Source of the DNA: CAZNPU01 sp964575335
Lineage (GTDB): Bacteria > Planctomycetota > Phycisphaerae > Phycisphaerales > SM1A02
Direction: 5' to 3'
Length of the DNA stretch: 64,000 nt
Assembly: GCA_964575335.1 (NCBI GenBank)
Contig: CAZNPU010000005.1
Location: 79,812 to 143,811 of the forward strand
Position numbers and translations under genes: made by a program. The notes under the pieces are model-generated. The model was given only the letters and a program-made list of their open reading frames with translations, had not been told where the DNA came from and searched no databases. Position 1 is the stretch's first letter, and every line of letters begins with the position of its first letter. This document shows, piece after piece, positions 52,567 through 61,404 of this stretch.

Positions 52567-53856
52567 CTATCGGCTCTGCGGTTTTTCATGCTGTTCTTCC
52601 TCTTTATTATGTTTTTGCTGTTCCGCCTGCTGTTTTTCCTTTTGATCGTCCGGCTCGGCATCGCGGTGTTGCTGGTGTTGCGGCTGATCGTTGCCCAGCA
52701 TTGTGACTTCCCGATCGCCCAGGGCATCGTGCACATACAGCCCTTTCACAACCACCATGGCCGCTGCTGCCAGCGGTGAAGCCAGCAGCAGACCAAGAGG
52801 GCCAAGTAATACGAAAAACAGCACCTGCGCTACCACCGTGATTGCAGGCGGCAGCGATACCGTCTTCTGCTGAATCAGCGGCGTGACGACATAGCCTTCA
52901 GCAGACTGAACCGCCAGATAGAGCAGCGTCACGTAGATCGCGGTCGTCGGACTGTCAACAAGCGCCAGCAGAATCGCAGGCGCAGCGGCAATGACCGGCC
53001 CGATGTTGGGCACGAAATCCAGGAACGCAGCAACGATGCCCAGCGCCAGAAACAGCGGCACGCCGAGCGCCCACAGCCCGGCTGCAGTGCATGCGCCCAC
53101 AAACACCATTGAGATTGCCCGGCCGATGAGCCACCACTTGAGCACGTGGTTTACCGCGCCCAGCATCTCTCTTGCGCGATGCCGTCGATGCGGCGGCACA
53201 AGGCGTACAAATCCCTCGTAATACATGCGAGGCGATGCAGCGACATAAAGACCAATAAACAAAACGATGAACACGCCGCCGATGATCGTCGTCGCTTGCG
53301 ACAGCACTGTTGCTGCACCGGCAGCCACACTCGGCCGCGACGGCACGAGCCTGTCGGATGCCAGAACGTCTTCTAGTAGCGCCTGCCCCCATTCGTATTG
53401 TCGAAGTTCCTCAGTAAGCTCGCGCAGCGCCTGCGGCAGGGTGGTGCGCAGTTCGTCAACCTGTGATGCGACCTGCGGAAAGAGAAACCACACCAAAGCC
53501 GATATCACCGCAATCAGCCCCGTTAGCACGATGCCGAACGACCACGAATCGGAAAACCCCGATATGCGGCGCACGCCATCGGTCAGCGCACGGAGAAAAA
53601 CCGCCAGCAAAATACCCGCAAATGCAAGCAGCAGAACGTACGCCACCGCCCAGAGCACCAGCAGCAGCAATACAACGACCGACGCAATGCCGACGGCAAT
53701 CAGAACGCGGTGGACAAAGGGCGAGAGCTGTGAATGCTGCTCAGCCGATTCTGCTGAAGTTGCTGCGGCTTTTTCATTCCTGTCTGTGCCGAACTGATCT
53801 TGATCAGAATGATGCGCCCGTGAGGCGGAATCGTCAGCAGGGCGGCGCGCAATCAT
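52567..53856 (-). CDS. AI-2E family (DUF20) permease
   Basis: Membrane protein of 429 residues with about eight helices. LFLALGIVAAFLDFVPNIGP is the family hallmark, and YVVTPLIQQKTVSLPPAITV with LGPLGLLLASPLAAAAMVVV are the C-terminal blocks. Family members include the TqsA exporter and Na+/H+ antiporters, so the substrate is open. A charged N-terminal segment of about 45 residues precedes the first helix, and the tail is rich in Gln and Glu (KEKQQAEQQKHNKEEEQHEK). A second, longer permease of this family lies at 55182. Confidence 0.88.
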   Translation of the reverse strand: MIARRPADDSASRAHHSDQDQFGTDRNEKAAATSAESAEQHSQLSPFVHRVLIAVGIASVVVLLLLVLWAVAYVLLLAFAGILLAVFLRALTDGVRRISGFSDSWSFGIVLTGLIAVISALVWFLFPQVASQVDELRTTLPQALRELTEELRQYEWGQALLEDVLASDRLVPSRPSVAAGAATVLSQATTIIGGVFIVLFIGLYVAASPRMYYEGFVRLVPPHRRHRAREMLGAVNHVLKWWLIGRAISMVFVGACTAAGLWALGVPLFLALGIVAAFLDFVPNIGPVIAAAPAILLALVDSPTTAIYVTLLYLAVQSAEGYVVTPLIQQKTVSLPPAITVVAQVLFFVLLGPLGLLLASPLAAAAMVVVKGLYVHDALGDREVTMLGNDQPQHQQHRDAEPDDQKEKQQAEQQKHNKEEEQHEKPQSR

Positions 53857-54011
53857 GAGCAGAACTCGCGCAAATCTCAGAACTCATCCCGAGGCACGCC
53901 TCAGACTGTCAGCGTGTGGGTTTCCAGCAGTGTGATCGTCGATCGTTGAGCGTTCGCGGTGATGATGTCACGTGACGCGGTGATGTGCTGGATTGATCGC
54001 GTTTGGCTTAT

Positions 54012-54320
54012 TCATTCGATCACCGCCTGATCGACTTCCTCACGCCGAACAAGCTTGCAGTAGCGGCTTTTTCGTCCCCCTTCAGTTTCATCCTGATATA
54101 CCATTGCCATGTTGCGCTCGTCGAATCGCTGAAAGAACTCCTCCCAGGAAATCTTTTTGACCTCCTCGTTCCAACGTTCATTCAGAAAATCAATGCGCAT
54201 GTCGGTGTCGGTCGACAGATTTCCACCGGCACGCGTTACCGCAACGGGCTGTCCGCCGCGTTCTTCAGCCCATCGTCGAATGGTGTCATGATCGGTGGTT
54301 ATTTTCGATTCGCCCGCCAT
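54012..54320 (-). CDS. Conserved hypothetical protein, about 100 residues
   Basis: Small soluble protein: TTDHDTIRRWAEERGGQPVA, then VTRAGGNLSTDTDMRIDF, WEEFFQRFDERNMAMVYQDE and GGRKSRYCKLVRR. This pattern recurs in many bacteria as a short protein that is often mislabelled as a glycan branching enzyme; its role is unknown. It has no membrane or metal motif and sits alone between the two AI-2E permease genes. Confidence 0.8.
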   Translation of the reverse strand: MAGESKITTDHDTIRRWAEERGGQPVAVTRAGGNLSTDTDMRIDFLNERWNEEVKKISWEEFFQRFDERNMAMVYQDETEGGRKSRYCKLVRREEVDQAVIE

Positions 54321-54580
54321 GGCGTGCTGCTCCAGATGCGGTTCAGGCGTTGGTTGAGGGTTGATGATGGATGTTTGAGATTGTGAATGGATGAGCGATT
54401 GCGTTGTAGCGTAGATGGTTCAGGCTGCAAACCCATGCGAAAGACAGCGTAAAAAAGTGGCAGGCGTCCGTTATGGATGAGTTGTTGTTCAACTCCTGCC
54501 CGCCTGCTGTGCATGCGACAGGAGCATGATTGTGAGCGCCAGCTGGCAGGGCTGCACTTGTTCGGCATTTCGACCTACGA
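54321..54580. other. Intergenic region, no gene seen
   Basis: No convincing reading frame is visible between the divergent small genes at 54012 and 54581. Confidence 0.3.
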
Positions 54581-54940
54581 TTGACAGTGCTGTATCGCGT
54601 TATTCATGCCCTGAACGCCTGGTTCACCATTGCGATGTTCTGGTGCTACCTGGTGATGTTCCTGATCGCACTGCCGATGATGTTCGTCTTTCCGCCCGGC
54701 ACGCTGCTGCTGCTGTTCATCGGTCTGGCCAGCCTGATATTCGTGATTCCGGCGGGCAGAATCCTGAGCTTCACCGAGCACGTTGTGGCGCGATCATCGC
54801 TGGCGCATCACAAATGCCCCAGGTGTCAGGGTGAGCTTTTGCCTCGCAGCGCCCCGGACGAACCGTGGGAATGCCGTTCATGCCACGCTCGCTATCAGCC
54901 CACGGGTGAGCTTGTCGAAGGCGAGCCGGCTCAAGCATGA
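54581..54940 (+). CDS. Small membrane protein with C-terminal zinc ribbon
   Basis: Protein of about 119 residues: two hydrophobic segments (FTIAMFWCYLVMFLIALPMM and TLLLLFIGLASLIFVIPAG) followed by a zinc ribbon, HHKCPRCQGELLPRS and WECRSCHARYQPTG, with four Cys in two CxxC pairs. Starts TTG 54581 or GTG 54587 are possible and no ribosome binding site decides. Function unknown. Confidence 0.65.
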   Translation: MTVLYRVIHALNAWFTIAMFWCYLVMFLIALPMMFVFPPGTLLLLFIGLASLIFVIPAGRILSFTEHVVARSSLAHHKCPRCQGELLPRSAPDEPWECRSCHARYQPTGELVEGEPAQA

Positions 54941-55181
54941 TCGTATTACCGATTTCGCTGTTGCTGTTGATATCGATGGGGGTCACATGATTCTGCATCC
55001 ATGCCTGAGCATGTATACGCGACATCGCTTGCAAATCTGCCTGCGGAAAAACACAGCAATCGCCCATCGGGATTGCACTCTAACTTGGCATTGACCAGCA
55101 CAACCGGACCATGACGCCTCCTTACCATCATCGTCATCACAGCCAAGGCGTGCTCTGCTTTGACCAGCAGCACCCTTTCAG

Positions 55182-57020
55182 ATGCCGATGCCGCCTGTTC
55201 AAAGCCGATCAATCGACGCTTCCGCTCAACTCGTCACGCTGGTCACAGTTGTGGTCATCGTTACGGTGCTGTCGATCGCACGTGAGGTATTCATTCCGCT
55301 TGCGCTTGCGGTCTTGCTGAGCTTTCTGCTTGCGCCGCTGGTGAATCGGGTGCAGCAGCTGGGCTTCGGTCGTGTGCCTGCTGTCCTGGTGGTTACCGCG
55401 CTTTCATTCGTGTTCATCGGCGCAATAGGGTGGCTTGTCGCTGGTCAGGCCATTGAACTGGCAGCCGATTTGCCCCGATACCGCCACAACATTCTTGAAA
55501 AAATTGAAACGGTCAATCTGCCGGAGGGCGGGTTGTTAGGGCGTGCTGCTCAGAGCATTCGCGAACTCAGCCAGGACATGATCGCAGCGGCGCAAAGCGA
55601 GGAACCAGCACCGTCGACAACGCCGCCTGCGCCCGAACCCATGCCGGTACAGATCGTGGAGCCGCCTGCGCGACCGCTTGAAGTCATCGGCCGAACACTC
55701 GCGCCGCTGCTGGCGCCGCTAGCGATGGCGGGCATCGTCATTGTGTTTGTCATCTTCATGCTGATTCAGCGCGAAGATCTTCGCGATCGCATGCTGCGTC
55801 TGATTGGTCCCGGCCGCCTCACCGCCACAACCCAGGCCATTGATGATGCTGCCCATCGTGTCAGCCGCTATCTGCTGATGCAGTTGATCGTCAACGCAAC
55901 CTACGGCACAGCCGCTGCGATCGGCCTGTACTTCATCGGATTGCCCAACGCGCTGTTGTGGGGCGTACTGGCAACCTTGCTGCGGTTTATTCCTTATGTC
56001 GGCCCGTGGATCGGCGCTTCGATGCCCATCGCGCTTTCGTTGGCAGCGTTTGACGACTGGACCAGGCCGCTGGTTGTTGCAGGAATGTTCATCGTTCTCG
56101 AACTGCTGAGCAACAACCTGATGGAGCCGTGGCTGTACGGCATGGGCACGGGCGTGTCGCCGGTGGCGATCATCGCCTCGGCGGTATTCTGGACCTGGCT
56201 GTGGGGGCCGATCGGCCTGGTGCTGGCCACGCCGCTGACGGTTTGTCTTGTGGTGGTCGGCCGCTATGTGCCGCGTCTGGAATTTCTGAACATTCTGCTC
56301 AGCGATCAGCCGGGACTTCCTCCGCAGGCGCGCGTGTATCAGCGTCTGCTGGCGATGGATCAGGAAGAAGTCTTTCAGATTGCTGACGAGTATCTCAAAG
56401 AGCGATCGTTGCTCGATCTTTATGAGTACGTGCTCTTGCCCGCACTCAGCATGGCTGAGCACGATCGACATCATGGCATACTCGATCAGGCGCGATCCGA
56501 GTTCATCTATCGCAGCATGCGCGGCCTGGTTGAAGAACTTGGCGAACGTGCGCGGCAGGCGACTTTGATTCAGGACGAGAACGAACGCCTCGCTGATGAT
56601 CTTGCCGCTGCAGGCACAAACGCGCCGGAGCAGACGCCTGCTACTGATGGCAAGTTTGTCCTGTGCCTGCCGGCACGTGACGAGGCGGATGAAATTGCTG
56701 CGATGATGCTGGCACAACTGCTGGAGGCACAGCACATTCGCGCAGTGGCGCTTCCGATGACGAACCTGGCTTCAGAGAAGCTGGAATTTGTGGAGCAGCA
56801 CAATCCAACAGCCGTGTGCATCTCAGCGTTGCCGCCGTTGGCAGTGATGCACTCTCGCTATCTCTGTAAACGTCTCAGCGCGCGATTTCCGGACATGACT
56901 ATCGTGGTTGGTTTGTGGCATGCGGTCGATCTTCTGCATGCTCAGAAGCGCATCCAAACGTGCGGCGCATCGCGCGTGGTGAGCACGTTGCCGCAGGCCC
57001 TTGAGTTGCTGACTGCGTAG
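55182..57020 (+). CDS. AI-2E family permease with C-terminal Rossmann-like domain
   Basis: Protein of 612 residues. The first 385 are the DUF20/AI-2E permease fold: FIPLALAVLLSFLLAPLVNR, ALLWGVLATLLRFIPYVGPW and LWGPIGLVLATPLTVCLVVV. A linker with helices follows, and residues about 480-612 form a soluble domain (FVLCLPARDEADEIAAMMLA, VEQHNPTAVCISALPPLAVM, TIVVGLWHAVDLL) that resembles a B12-binding or flavodoxin-like Rossmann fold without the DxHxxG cobalamin motif. It may sense a ligand and gate the permease. A fused form like this also occurs in some proteobacteria. Confidence 0.85.
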   Translation: MPMPPVQSRSIDASAQLVTLVTVVVIVTVLSIAREVFIPLALAVLLSFLLAPLVNRVQQLGFGRVPAVLVVTALSFVFIGAIGWLVAGQAIELAADLPRYRHNILEKIETVNLPEGGLLGRAAQSIRELSQDMIAAAQSEEPAPSTTPPAPEPMPVQIVEPPARPLEVIGRTLAPLLAPLAMAGIVIVFVIFMLIQREDLRDRMLRLIGPGRLTATTQAIDDAAHRVSRYLLMQLIVNATYGTAAAIGLYFIGLPNALLWGVLATLLRFIPYVGPWIGASMPIALSLAAFDDWTRPLVVAGMFIVLELLSNNLMEPWLYGMGTGVSPVAIIASAVFWTWLWGPIGLVLATPLTVCLVVVGRYVPRLEFLNILLSDQPGLPPQARVYQRLLAMDQEEVFQIADEYLKERSLLDLYEYVLLPALSMAEHDRHHGILDQARSEFIYRSMRGLVEELGERARQATLIQDENERLADDLAAAGTNAPEQTPATDGKFVLCLPARDEADEIAAMMLAQLLEAQHIRAVALPMTNLASEKLEFVEQHNPTAVCISALPPLAVMHSRYLCKRLSARFPDMTIVVGLWHAVDLLHAQKRIQTCGASRVVSTLPQALELLTA

Positions 57021-57296
57021 GGTGCATGCCGCAGCCTGCCTCGTCAGGGCTTGCGAGCGCCTGGCTAATTCTGAACCGACGCGGCGTCACTGGGCATGCT
57101 GGTCCCTTACCGGGTCTTTGCCGGGGCTTTGCACTTGTGTGTGCTGCGGGAAACCGGTTCAAGACCCGGAGAAGTTCAAACTGGCTTTCCGCTACAGCTT
57201 CGCAGTGCTGTAACCCCATAATGCGCGGTTCCATGAGGCCACACCTTGGGGTGCTCCACTTGAGAGTTAAACGCTGCCGAAAACAATTGACACTCA
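57021..57296. other. Boundary region before the cassette, with a long hairpin
   Basis: CCGGGTCTT at 57110-57118 pairs perfectly with AAGACCCGG at 57161-57169, with a further CCGG pair inside. It may end the permease transcript or control the cassette. A frame ending near 57213 carries GKPVQDPEKFKLAFRYSFAVL-like sequence (in part), possibly a gene remnant. TTGACA at 57287-57292 is a -35-like box without a good -10. Confidence 0.45.
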
Positions 57297-57566
57297 ATGT
57301 CAGATCAATTCCAATATCTGGATATGGCTGTTTTTCTCGGTCGATCTGCTGCCTCGAATGCAACGCTTTATGCTCGTCGCTGGTCGTCAGTGCCGGATGA
57401 TGCAATACTCGCGGATGCGTTGGTGATTTATTTGAAACTGCCAAAGCGGACGCTGCACAAACTGGCCCAAGAGAGTTCTGCCCTTGGTCATAAAGTGAGA
57501 GGACATTGGCGGTTTCAGCATATACCAATTGATGCTTGGTTGTGTGGCGGGGGAGCAGTCCAATGA
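57297..57566 (+). CDS. Excisionase-like helix-turn-helix protein
   Basis: DNA-binding protein of 89 residues, first gene of the cassette. From residue 33, DDAILADALVIYLKLPKRTL and HKLAQESSALGHKVRGHWRF, then QHIPIDAWL follow the winged-helix pattern of excisionase/MerR-type (HTH_17) proteins, with the wing containing WRF. The N-terminus is unclear; ATG 57297 gives an extra N-terminal part, while GTG 57390 would start just before the domain. Its TGA overlaps the helicase ATG (ATGA). It may regulate the operon or guide the complex to DNA. Confidence 0.7.
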   Translation: MSDQFQYLDMAVFLGRSAASNATLYARRWSSVPDDAILADALVIYLKLPKRTLHKLAQESSALGHKVRGHWRFQHIPIDAWLCGGGAVQ

Positions 57567-60454
57567 TTCCAGTTTCACCGTACCAAGCATGTTATTACGC
57601 CCACGAACTTACGCGACTTGGCGCAGTTGGCGAGATGGATCGGCTGTCAACGACGCTTTTTGATTCCAAGGTCGATCTGAATCCGCATCAGATAGATGCC
57701 GCCCTCTTTGCAATCTCCAACCCCCTTCAAAAGGGCGTAATTCTTGCAGACGAAGTCGGACTCGGCAAAACGATTGAAGCCGGCCTTGTGCTGTGCCAGC
57801 GCTGGGCTGAGCGTCGGCGTCGCTTGATCGTCGTTTGTCCTGCACATATCCGCAAACAGTGGCAGGCTGAGCTTACCGAAAAATTCAACCTGCCTTCCGT
57901 TGTGCTTGACCGCCGGTTATGGAACCAGCTTCGCGCTGATGGCTATCCGAACCCGTTTGACTGCGGGAAAATCGTAATCATCTCTTACAGCTTCGCGGCG
58001 CGGATGAAAGTTGACCTGCGAGTCGTTCCATTTGACCTTGTTGTCTTCGATGAGGCGCACAAGCTCCGTAATGCCTATCAACCCAGTCGAAAGGGCGGCC
58101 AAGCAGTGCGGTGGGCATTTGAGTTTCGCGAGAAACTCCTGCTGACCGCCACACCATTGCAGAACTCTCTCTTGGAGCTCTATGGGCTCGGTTGGCTGAT
58201 CGGCGATCACATCTTCGGTGATAAAAGTTCGTTCCAAACTCGTTACTGCAATGCCGACGGTGACTTGCCCGACCTTCGAGAGCGGCTGTCACAGTTCTGT
58301 AAGCGAACGCTCCGCAGAGACTGCCCCTACGTCAATTACACGCGCCGGCAGGCAATGACGCATCCATTTGCACAATCTGAAGAGGAAAAGCGCCTCCATC
58401 AGGACGTGTTGGATTTCATGGCCCGCGAAGTCGCCTTTGCGTTCCCACAACAACAGCGACAGCTCATCGAGATGATCCTGTTCAAATCACTGGCCTCATC
58501 ACCCCAGGCGTTGGCGAGTACCTTGCGTACCATGCGACAGCGATTGATCGCCATTCGTGATAACATCGGCGAAACCGCTGCGGACGATGCGTTCCTCGCC
58601 GCCCTGGCCGACGATGAAGATGTCGACATTGAAAGCCTTGTAGAGCAATTCAATATTGAGACCGATGATATTCCGATATCGTCACAGTCGATCCAGGGGC
58701 GGTTGTTGGAGGAAGAACTCCGTGAGATCGATTCGCTGATCGAGCGCGCCGAACGAATCACTGCCGACAGTAAATCCAAGGCGCTGCTCAAGGCACTCGA
58801 TGCCGCGTTCGCTCGTCTTGCGGAACTTGGTGCACGCCGTAAGGCCCTCATCTTTACAGAAAGCCGGAAGACCCAGGCGTTTCTGGCCCACTATCTGGAA
58901 GCCAACGGTTATGCGGGCAAGATCGTGGTTTTCAATGGCGCCAACACTCATCCGAGCGCTAAGCAGGCCTATGAGCGGTATGTCAAACGGCATGCCGGCA
59001 CCGACAAACTCTCAGGCTCCAAGGCAGTCGATATCCGCTCGGCTCTGATTGAAGAATTCCATGACCGTGCGGAAATCATGCTCGCTACCGAGGCTGCAGC
59101 TGAAGGCGTTAACCTGCAATTCTGCTCGCTCGTGGTCAACTATGACCTTCCCTGGAACCCGCAGCGCATCGAACAGCGCATCGGGCGCTGTCACCGCTAC
59201 GGCCAGGAATTTGATGTCGTTGTCGTTAACTTCCTTTCACAGGGCAATCTTGCTGACAAACGCGTTCAGGATCTGCTACAACAGAAATTCAGCCTTTTCG
59301 ACGGTGTGTTCGGCGCCAGCGACGAAGTGCTTGGCGCAATCGAAGATGGCGTCGATTTCGAAAAGCGCGTCTTGACGATCCTCAAGACCTGCCGTACCGA
59401 CGCTGAAATCGCCCGGGCGTTCGACGAACTGCAACGCGAACTGCAGGATGTGATCGCCCAGAAAATGACCGCCGCCAGAGAGCAGCTCTTTGAACACTTT
59501 GACGCCGACGTTCATGAGCGACTCAAAATCCGCCGCGAGCATGCTCAACTCGCGCTTGACCGGATGGCTGAGCGATTCTGGAAACTAACGCACTGGGCGC
59601 TTGATGGATGTGCCGCGTTCGATGACGAAAGGCTTACCGTATTTCTTCAAGCACCGCTGCGTGAAGATATCCCAGCAGGCCAGTATCGGCTCATGTCAAT
59701 GGTGCGATCCGAAGCCGACTACGCAGCTACAGAAGCGCATCTACTTCGTTTGTCCAGCCCTCTCGGCCAGTGGATGATCGAGAAAGCAAAAGCGCAGCTG
59801 CTCCCGACAGCCACCGTCCGCTTCAACGTCTCCGGCTACCATCGCAAAATCAGCATGCTCCAGGCGTTTCTTGGACATCGTGGCTGGCTGCGCCTTGATA
59901 AGCTCACGCTTGACAGCGACGCCTGCGAAGAATTCCTGTTGCTGACAGCGGTAACCGATGATGGCATCAACCTCGACCAGGAGCAGGCGCAGCGGCTCAT
60001 GGATGTACCGGGGGTCGTGTTGGACAGCCAGTCGCCCATTCTCGACGAAGCAACTAACGCTCGCCTGTCCGCTGATGCCGAGCGATTGATCCATGCTACG
60101 CTCATCCGTGCTGCGGAACGGAGCGACGCCCGATTCCGCCAGATTCAGCAACAGATCAATCAGTGGGCCGAGGACAAGATCAAAGGCGCAGAACTCGAGC
60201 TTGATGCGGTCAAGCGCGAACTTCGCGCCGCCCGCCGACACGCTGAACTCGCCGAATCCCTCCAGCAACGTGAAGAGGCCGAACGCCGTGTTGCCGAGTT
60301 GGAGCGTCGTCAGCGTCGCCAGCGTCAGGCTATCTTCGAACTTGAAGACGAAATTGAGTCACAGCGAGCCAAGCTTATCGCAGACCTGAAGCAGCGCGTC
60401 GCACAGAAATCACAAACACAGACACTCTTTGCAATACGGTGGGAGGTGGTATGA
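57563..60454 (+). CDS. SNF2-type helicase/translocase
   Basis: SNF2-family ATPase of 963 residues. LADEVGLGKTIEAG (Walker A at residues 63-70), FDEAHKLRN (DEAH at 163-166) and LLTATPLQNS (195-201) form the first RecA domain; ATEAAAEGVNLQFCSLVVNY and QRIEQRIGRCHRYGQ (about 505-548) form the second. After about residue 600 comes a helical region and, at about 870-945, a long charged coiled coil (ELELDAVKRELRAARRHAEL). It resembles the SNF2 proteins found in phage-defence loci rather than chromatin remodellers. Translation is coupled by ATGA overlaps on both sides, placing it between the HTH and sigma-like genes. No nuclease domain is evident. Confidence 0.92.
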   Translation: MIPVSPYQACYYAHELTRLGAVGEMDRLSTTLFDSKVDLNPHQIDAALFAISNPLQKGVILADEVGLGKTIEAGLVLCQRWAERRRRLIVVCPAHIRKQWQAELTEKFNLPSVVLDRRLWNQLRADGYPNPFDCGKIVIISYSFAARMKVDLRVVPFDLVVFDEAHKLRNAYQPSRKGGQAVRWAFEFREKLLLTATPLQNSLLELYGLGWLIGDHIFGDKSSFQTRYCNADGDLPDLRERLSQFCKRTLRRDCPYVNYTRRQAMTHPFAQSEEEKRLHQDVLDFMAREVAFAFPQQQRQLIEMILFKSLASSPQALASTLRTMRQRLIAIRDNIGETAADDAFLAALADDEDVDIESLVEQFNIETDDIPISSQSIQGRLLEEELREIDSLIERAERITADSKSKALLKALDAAFARLAELGARRKALIFTESRKTQAFLAHYLEANGYAGKIVVFNGANTHPSAKQAYERYVKRHAGTDKLSGSKAVDIRSALIEEFHDRAEIMLATEAAAEGVNLQFCSLVVNYDLPWNPQRIEQRIGRCHRYGQEFDVVVVNFLSQGNLADKRVQDLLQQKFSLFDGVFGASDEVLGAIEDGVDFEKRVLTILKTCRTDAEIARAFDELQRELQDVIAQKMTAAREQLFEHFDADVHERLKIRREHAQLALDRMAERFWKLTHWALDGCAAFDDERLTVFLQAPLREDIPAGQYRLMSMVRSEADYAATEAHLLRLSSPLGQWMIEKAKAQLLPTATVRFNVSGYHRKISMLQAFLGHRGWLRLDKLTLDSDACEEFLLLTAVTDDGINLDQEQAQRLMDVPGVVLDSQSPILDEATNARLSADAERLIHATLIRAAERSDARFRQIQQQINQWAEDKIKGAELELDAVKRELRAARRHAELAESLQQREEAERRVAELERRQRRQRQAIFELEDEIESQRAKLIADLKQRVAQKSQTQTLFAIRWEVV

Positions 60455-61404
60455 GTGCCAACAGTCTGATGGTGCCGCAGCTCCTCGGTTCAAAAGCTGC
60501 AGCGAACCTGCCGAACACGCCGATTCTCCGGTTGCGCAGGGGCCGCCGCAGCTGTCGGAGCAGGCCTTCGTTCTATGCCATCAAGGCTACGGAACACGAA
60601 ATTGCTTTTCCCAGGTTTCAAAAACTCGGCTTCCTGACGCAGGCAAGGCTGATTGAACGTGCTCAGGCAGGTGACGTGCAAGCCAGGCAAGAAGTCTGGC
60701 TGCGAAACGCGCGCCTGACGTACTCAATCGCCAACAGGTTCCGCTGCCGTCACGATCACATGGCCGACCTTATCCAGGCCGGGGTGTTGGGTATTTCGAA
60801 GGCTATCGACAAGTTCAACGTCTCCCTGCTCTTCGATTTTTCCAGCTATGCCTGGCAAGCGGCCTTGCGAGAAATGCAACGCTGTGGCCGTGAAACCGTT
60901 TTCAGCATCCGAATCCCGCCCCATCGTTACGTCGACTACGCCCATTTCCGCAAGACCTTCAGCCGGACGAGGACACGCAGTGATTGGTTCGACGCTCGCG
61001 AAACACTGCTCGATCGGTTTGGCCAAAGCGATTATCGCATGTTGTTGAGGCTTCACTGTCTCGCCACTCCACAGCCGCTGGAGTCTGCCCGGACCATCGC
61101 TGCGCCCGCCAGCGACATCCTGAACCGTCGCATGGAACACGAGTGCTGTCTGGCGCTGCTCGAAGAGGTCAACAAACTGTCCCCGCGCAAGCGCTACATC
61201 ATCATCCACCGATACGGGTTGTTCAACACGAAGCCAAAAACCCTGAAGGAAATCAGCAAACAACTCAAGCTCACGAGGGAGCGGGTTCGCCAGATCCAGG
61301 GCAAGATCGAACACGCCCTCCGCATAGCCATGTATCATCGTGGCTTTCTCGACCGCAAGCCCGCTTCTCCTGCTGCGGGCCAACCAGCAACCATCGAGCC
61401 ATGA
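60451..61404 (+). CDS. Sigma-70 family protein within the cassette
   Basis: Protein of 317 residues. Region 2 spans about 64-148: ARLTYSIANRFRCRHDHMAD, DLIQAGVLGISKAIDKFNVS and FDFSSYAWQAALREMQR, holding the core-binding and -10 melting helices. Region 4 spans about 240-292: LSPRKRYIIIHRYGLFNTKP and LKEISKQLKLTRERVRQIQG, a standard -35 helix-turn-helix. The N-terminal 60 residues are basic and unusual. The segment 150-235 could be a divergent region 3. ATGA overlaps join it to the helicase before and the methyltransferase after. It may direct expression of the cassette or act as a DNA-melting module in it. Confidence 0.85.
   Translation: MSANSLMVPQLLGSKAAANLPNTPILRLRRGRRSCRSRPSFYAIKATEHEIAFPRFQKLGFLTQARLIERAQAGDVQARQEVWLRNARLTYSIANRFRCRHDHMADLIQAGVLGISKAIDKFNVSLLFDFSSYAWQAALREMQRCGRETVFSIRIPPHRYVDYAHFRKTFSRTRTRSDWFDARETLLDRFGQSDYRMLLRLHCLATPQPLESARTIAAPASDILNRRMEHECCLALLEEVNKLSPRKRYIIIHRYGLFNTKPKTLKEISKQLKLTRERVRQIQGKIEHALRIAMYHRGFLDRKPASPAAGQPATIEP

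Noticed and set aside
57150..57175. tRNA-like T arm (GGTTCAAGACC) near the cassette boundary
   Set aside because: The flanking bases do not make a five-pair T stem and no acceptor, D or anticodon arms can be drawn, so I do not call a tRNA or an att site.
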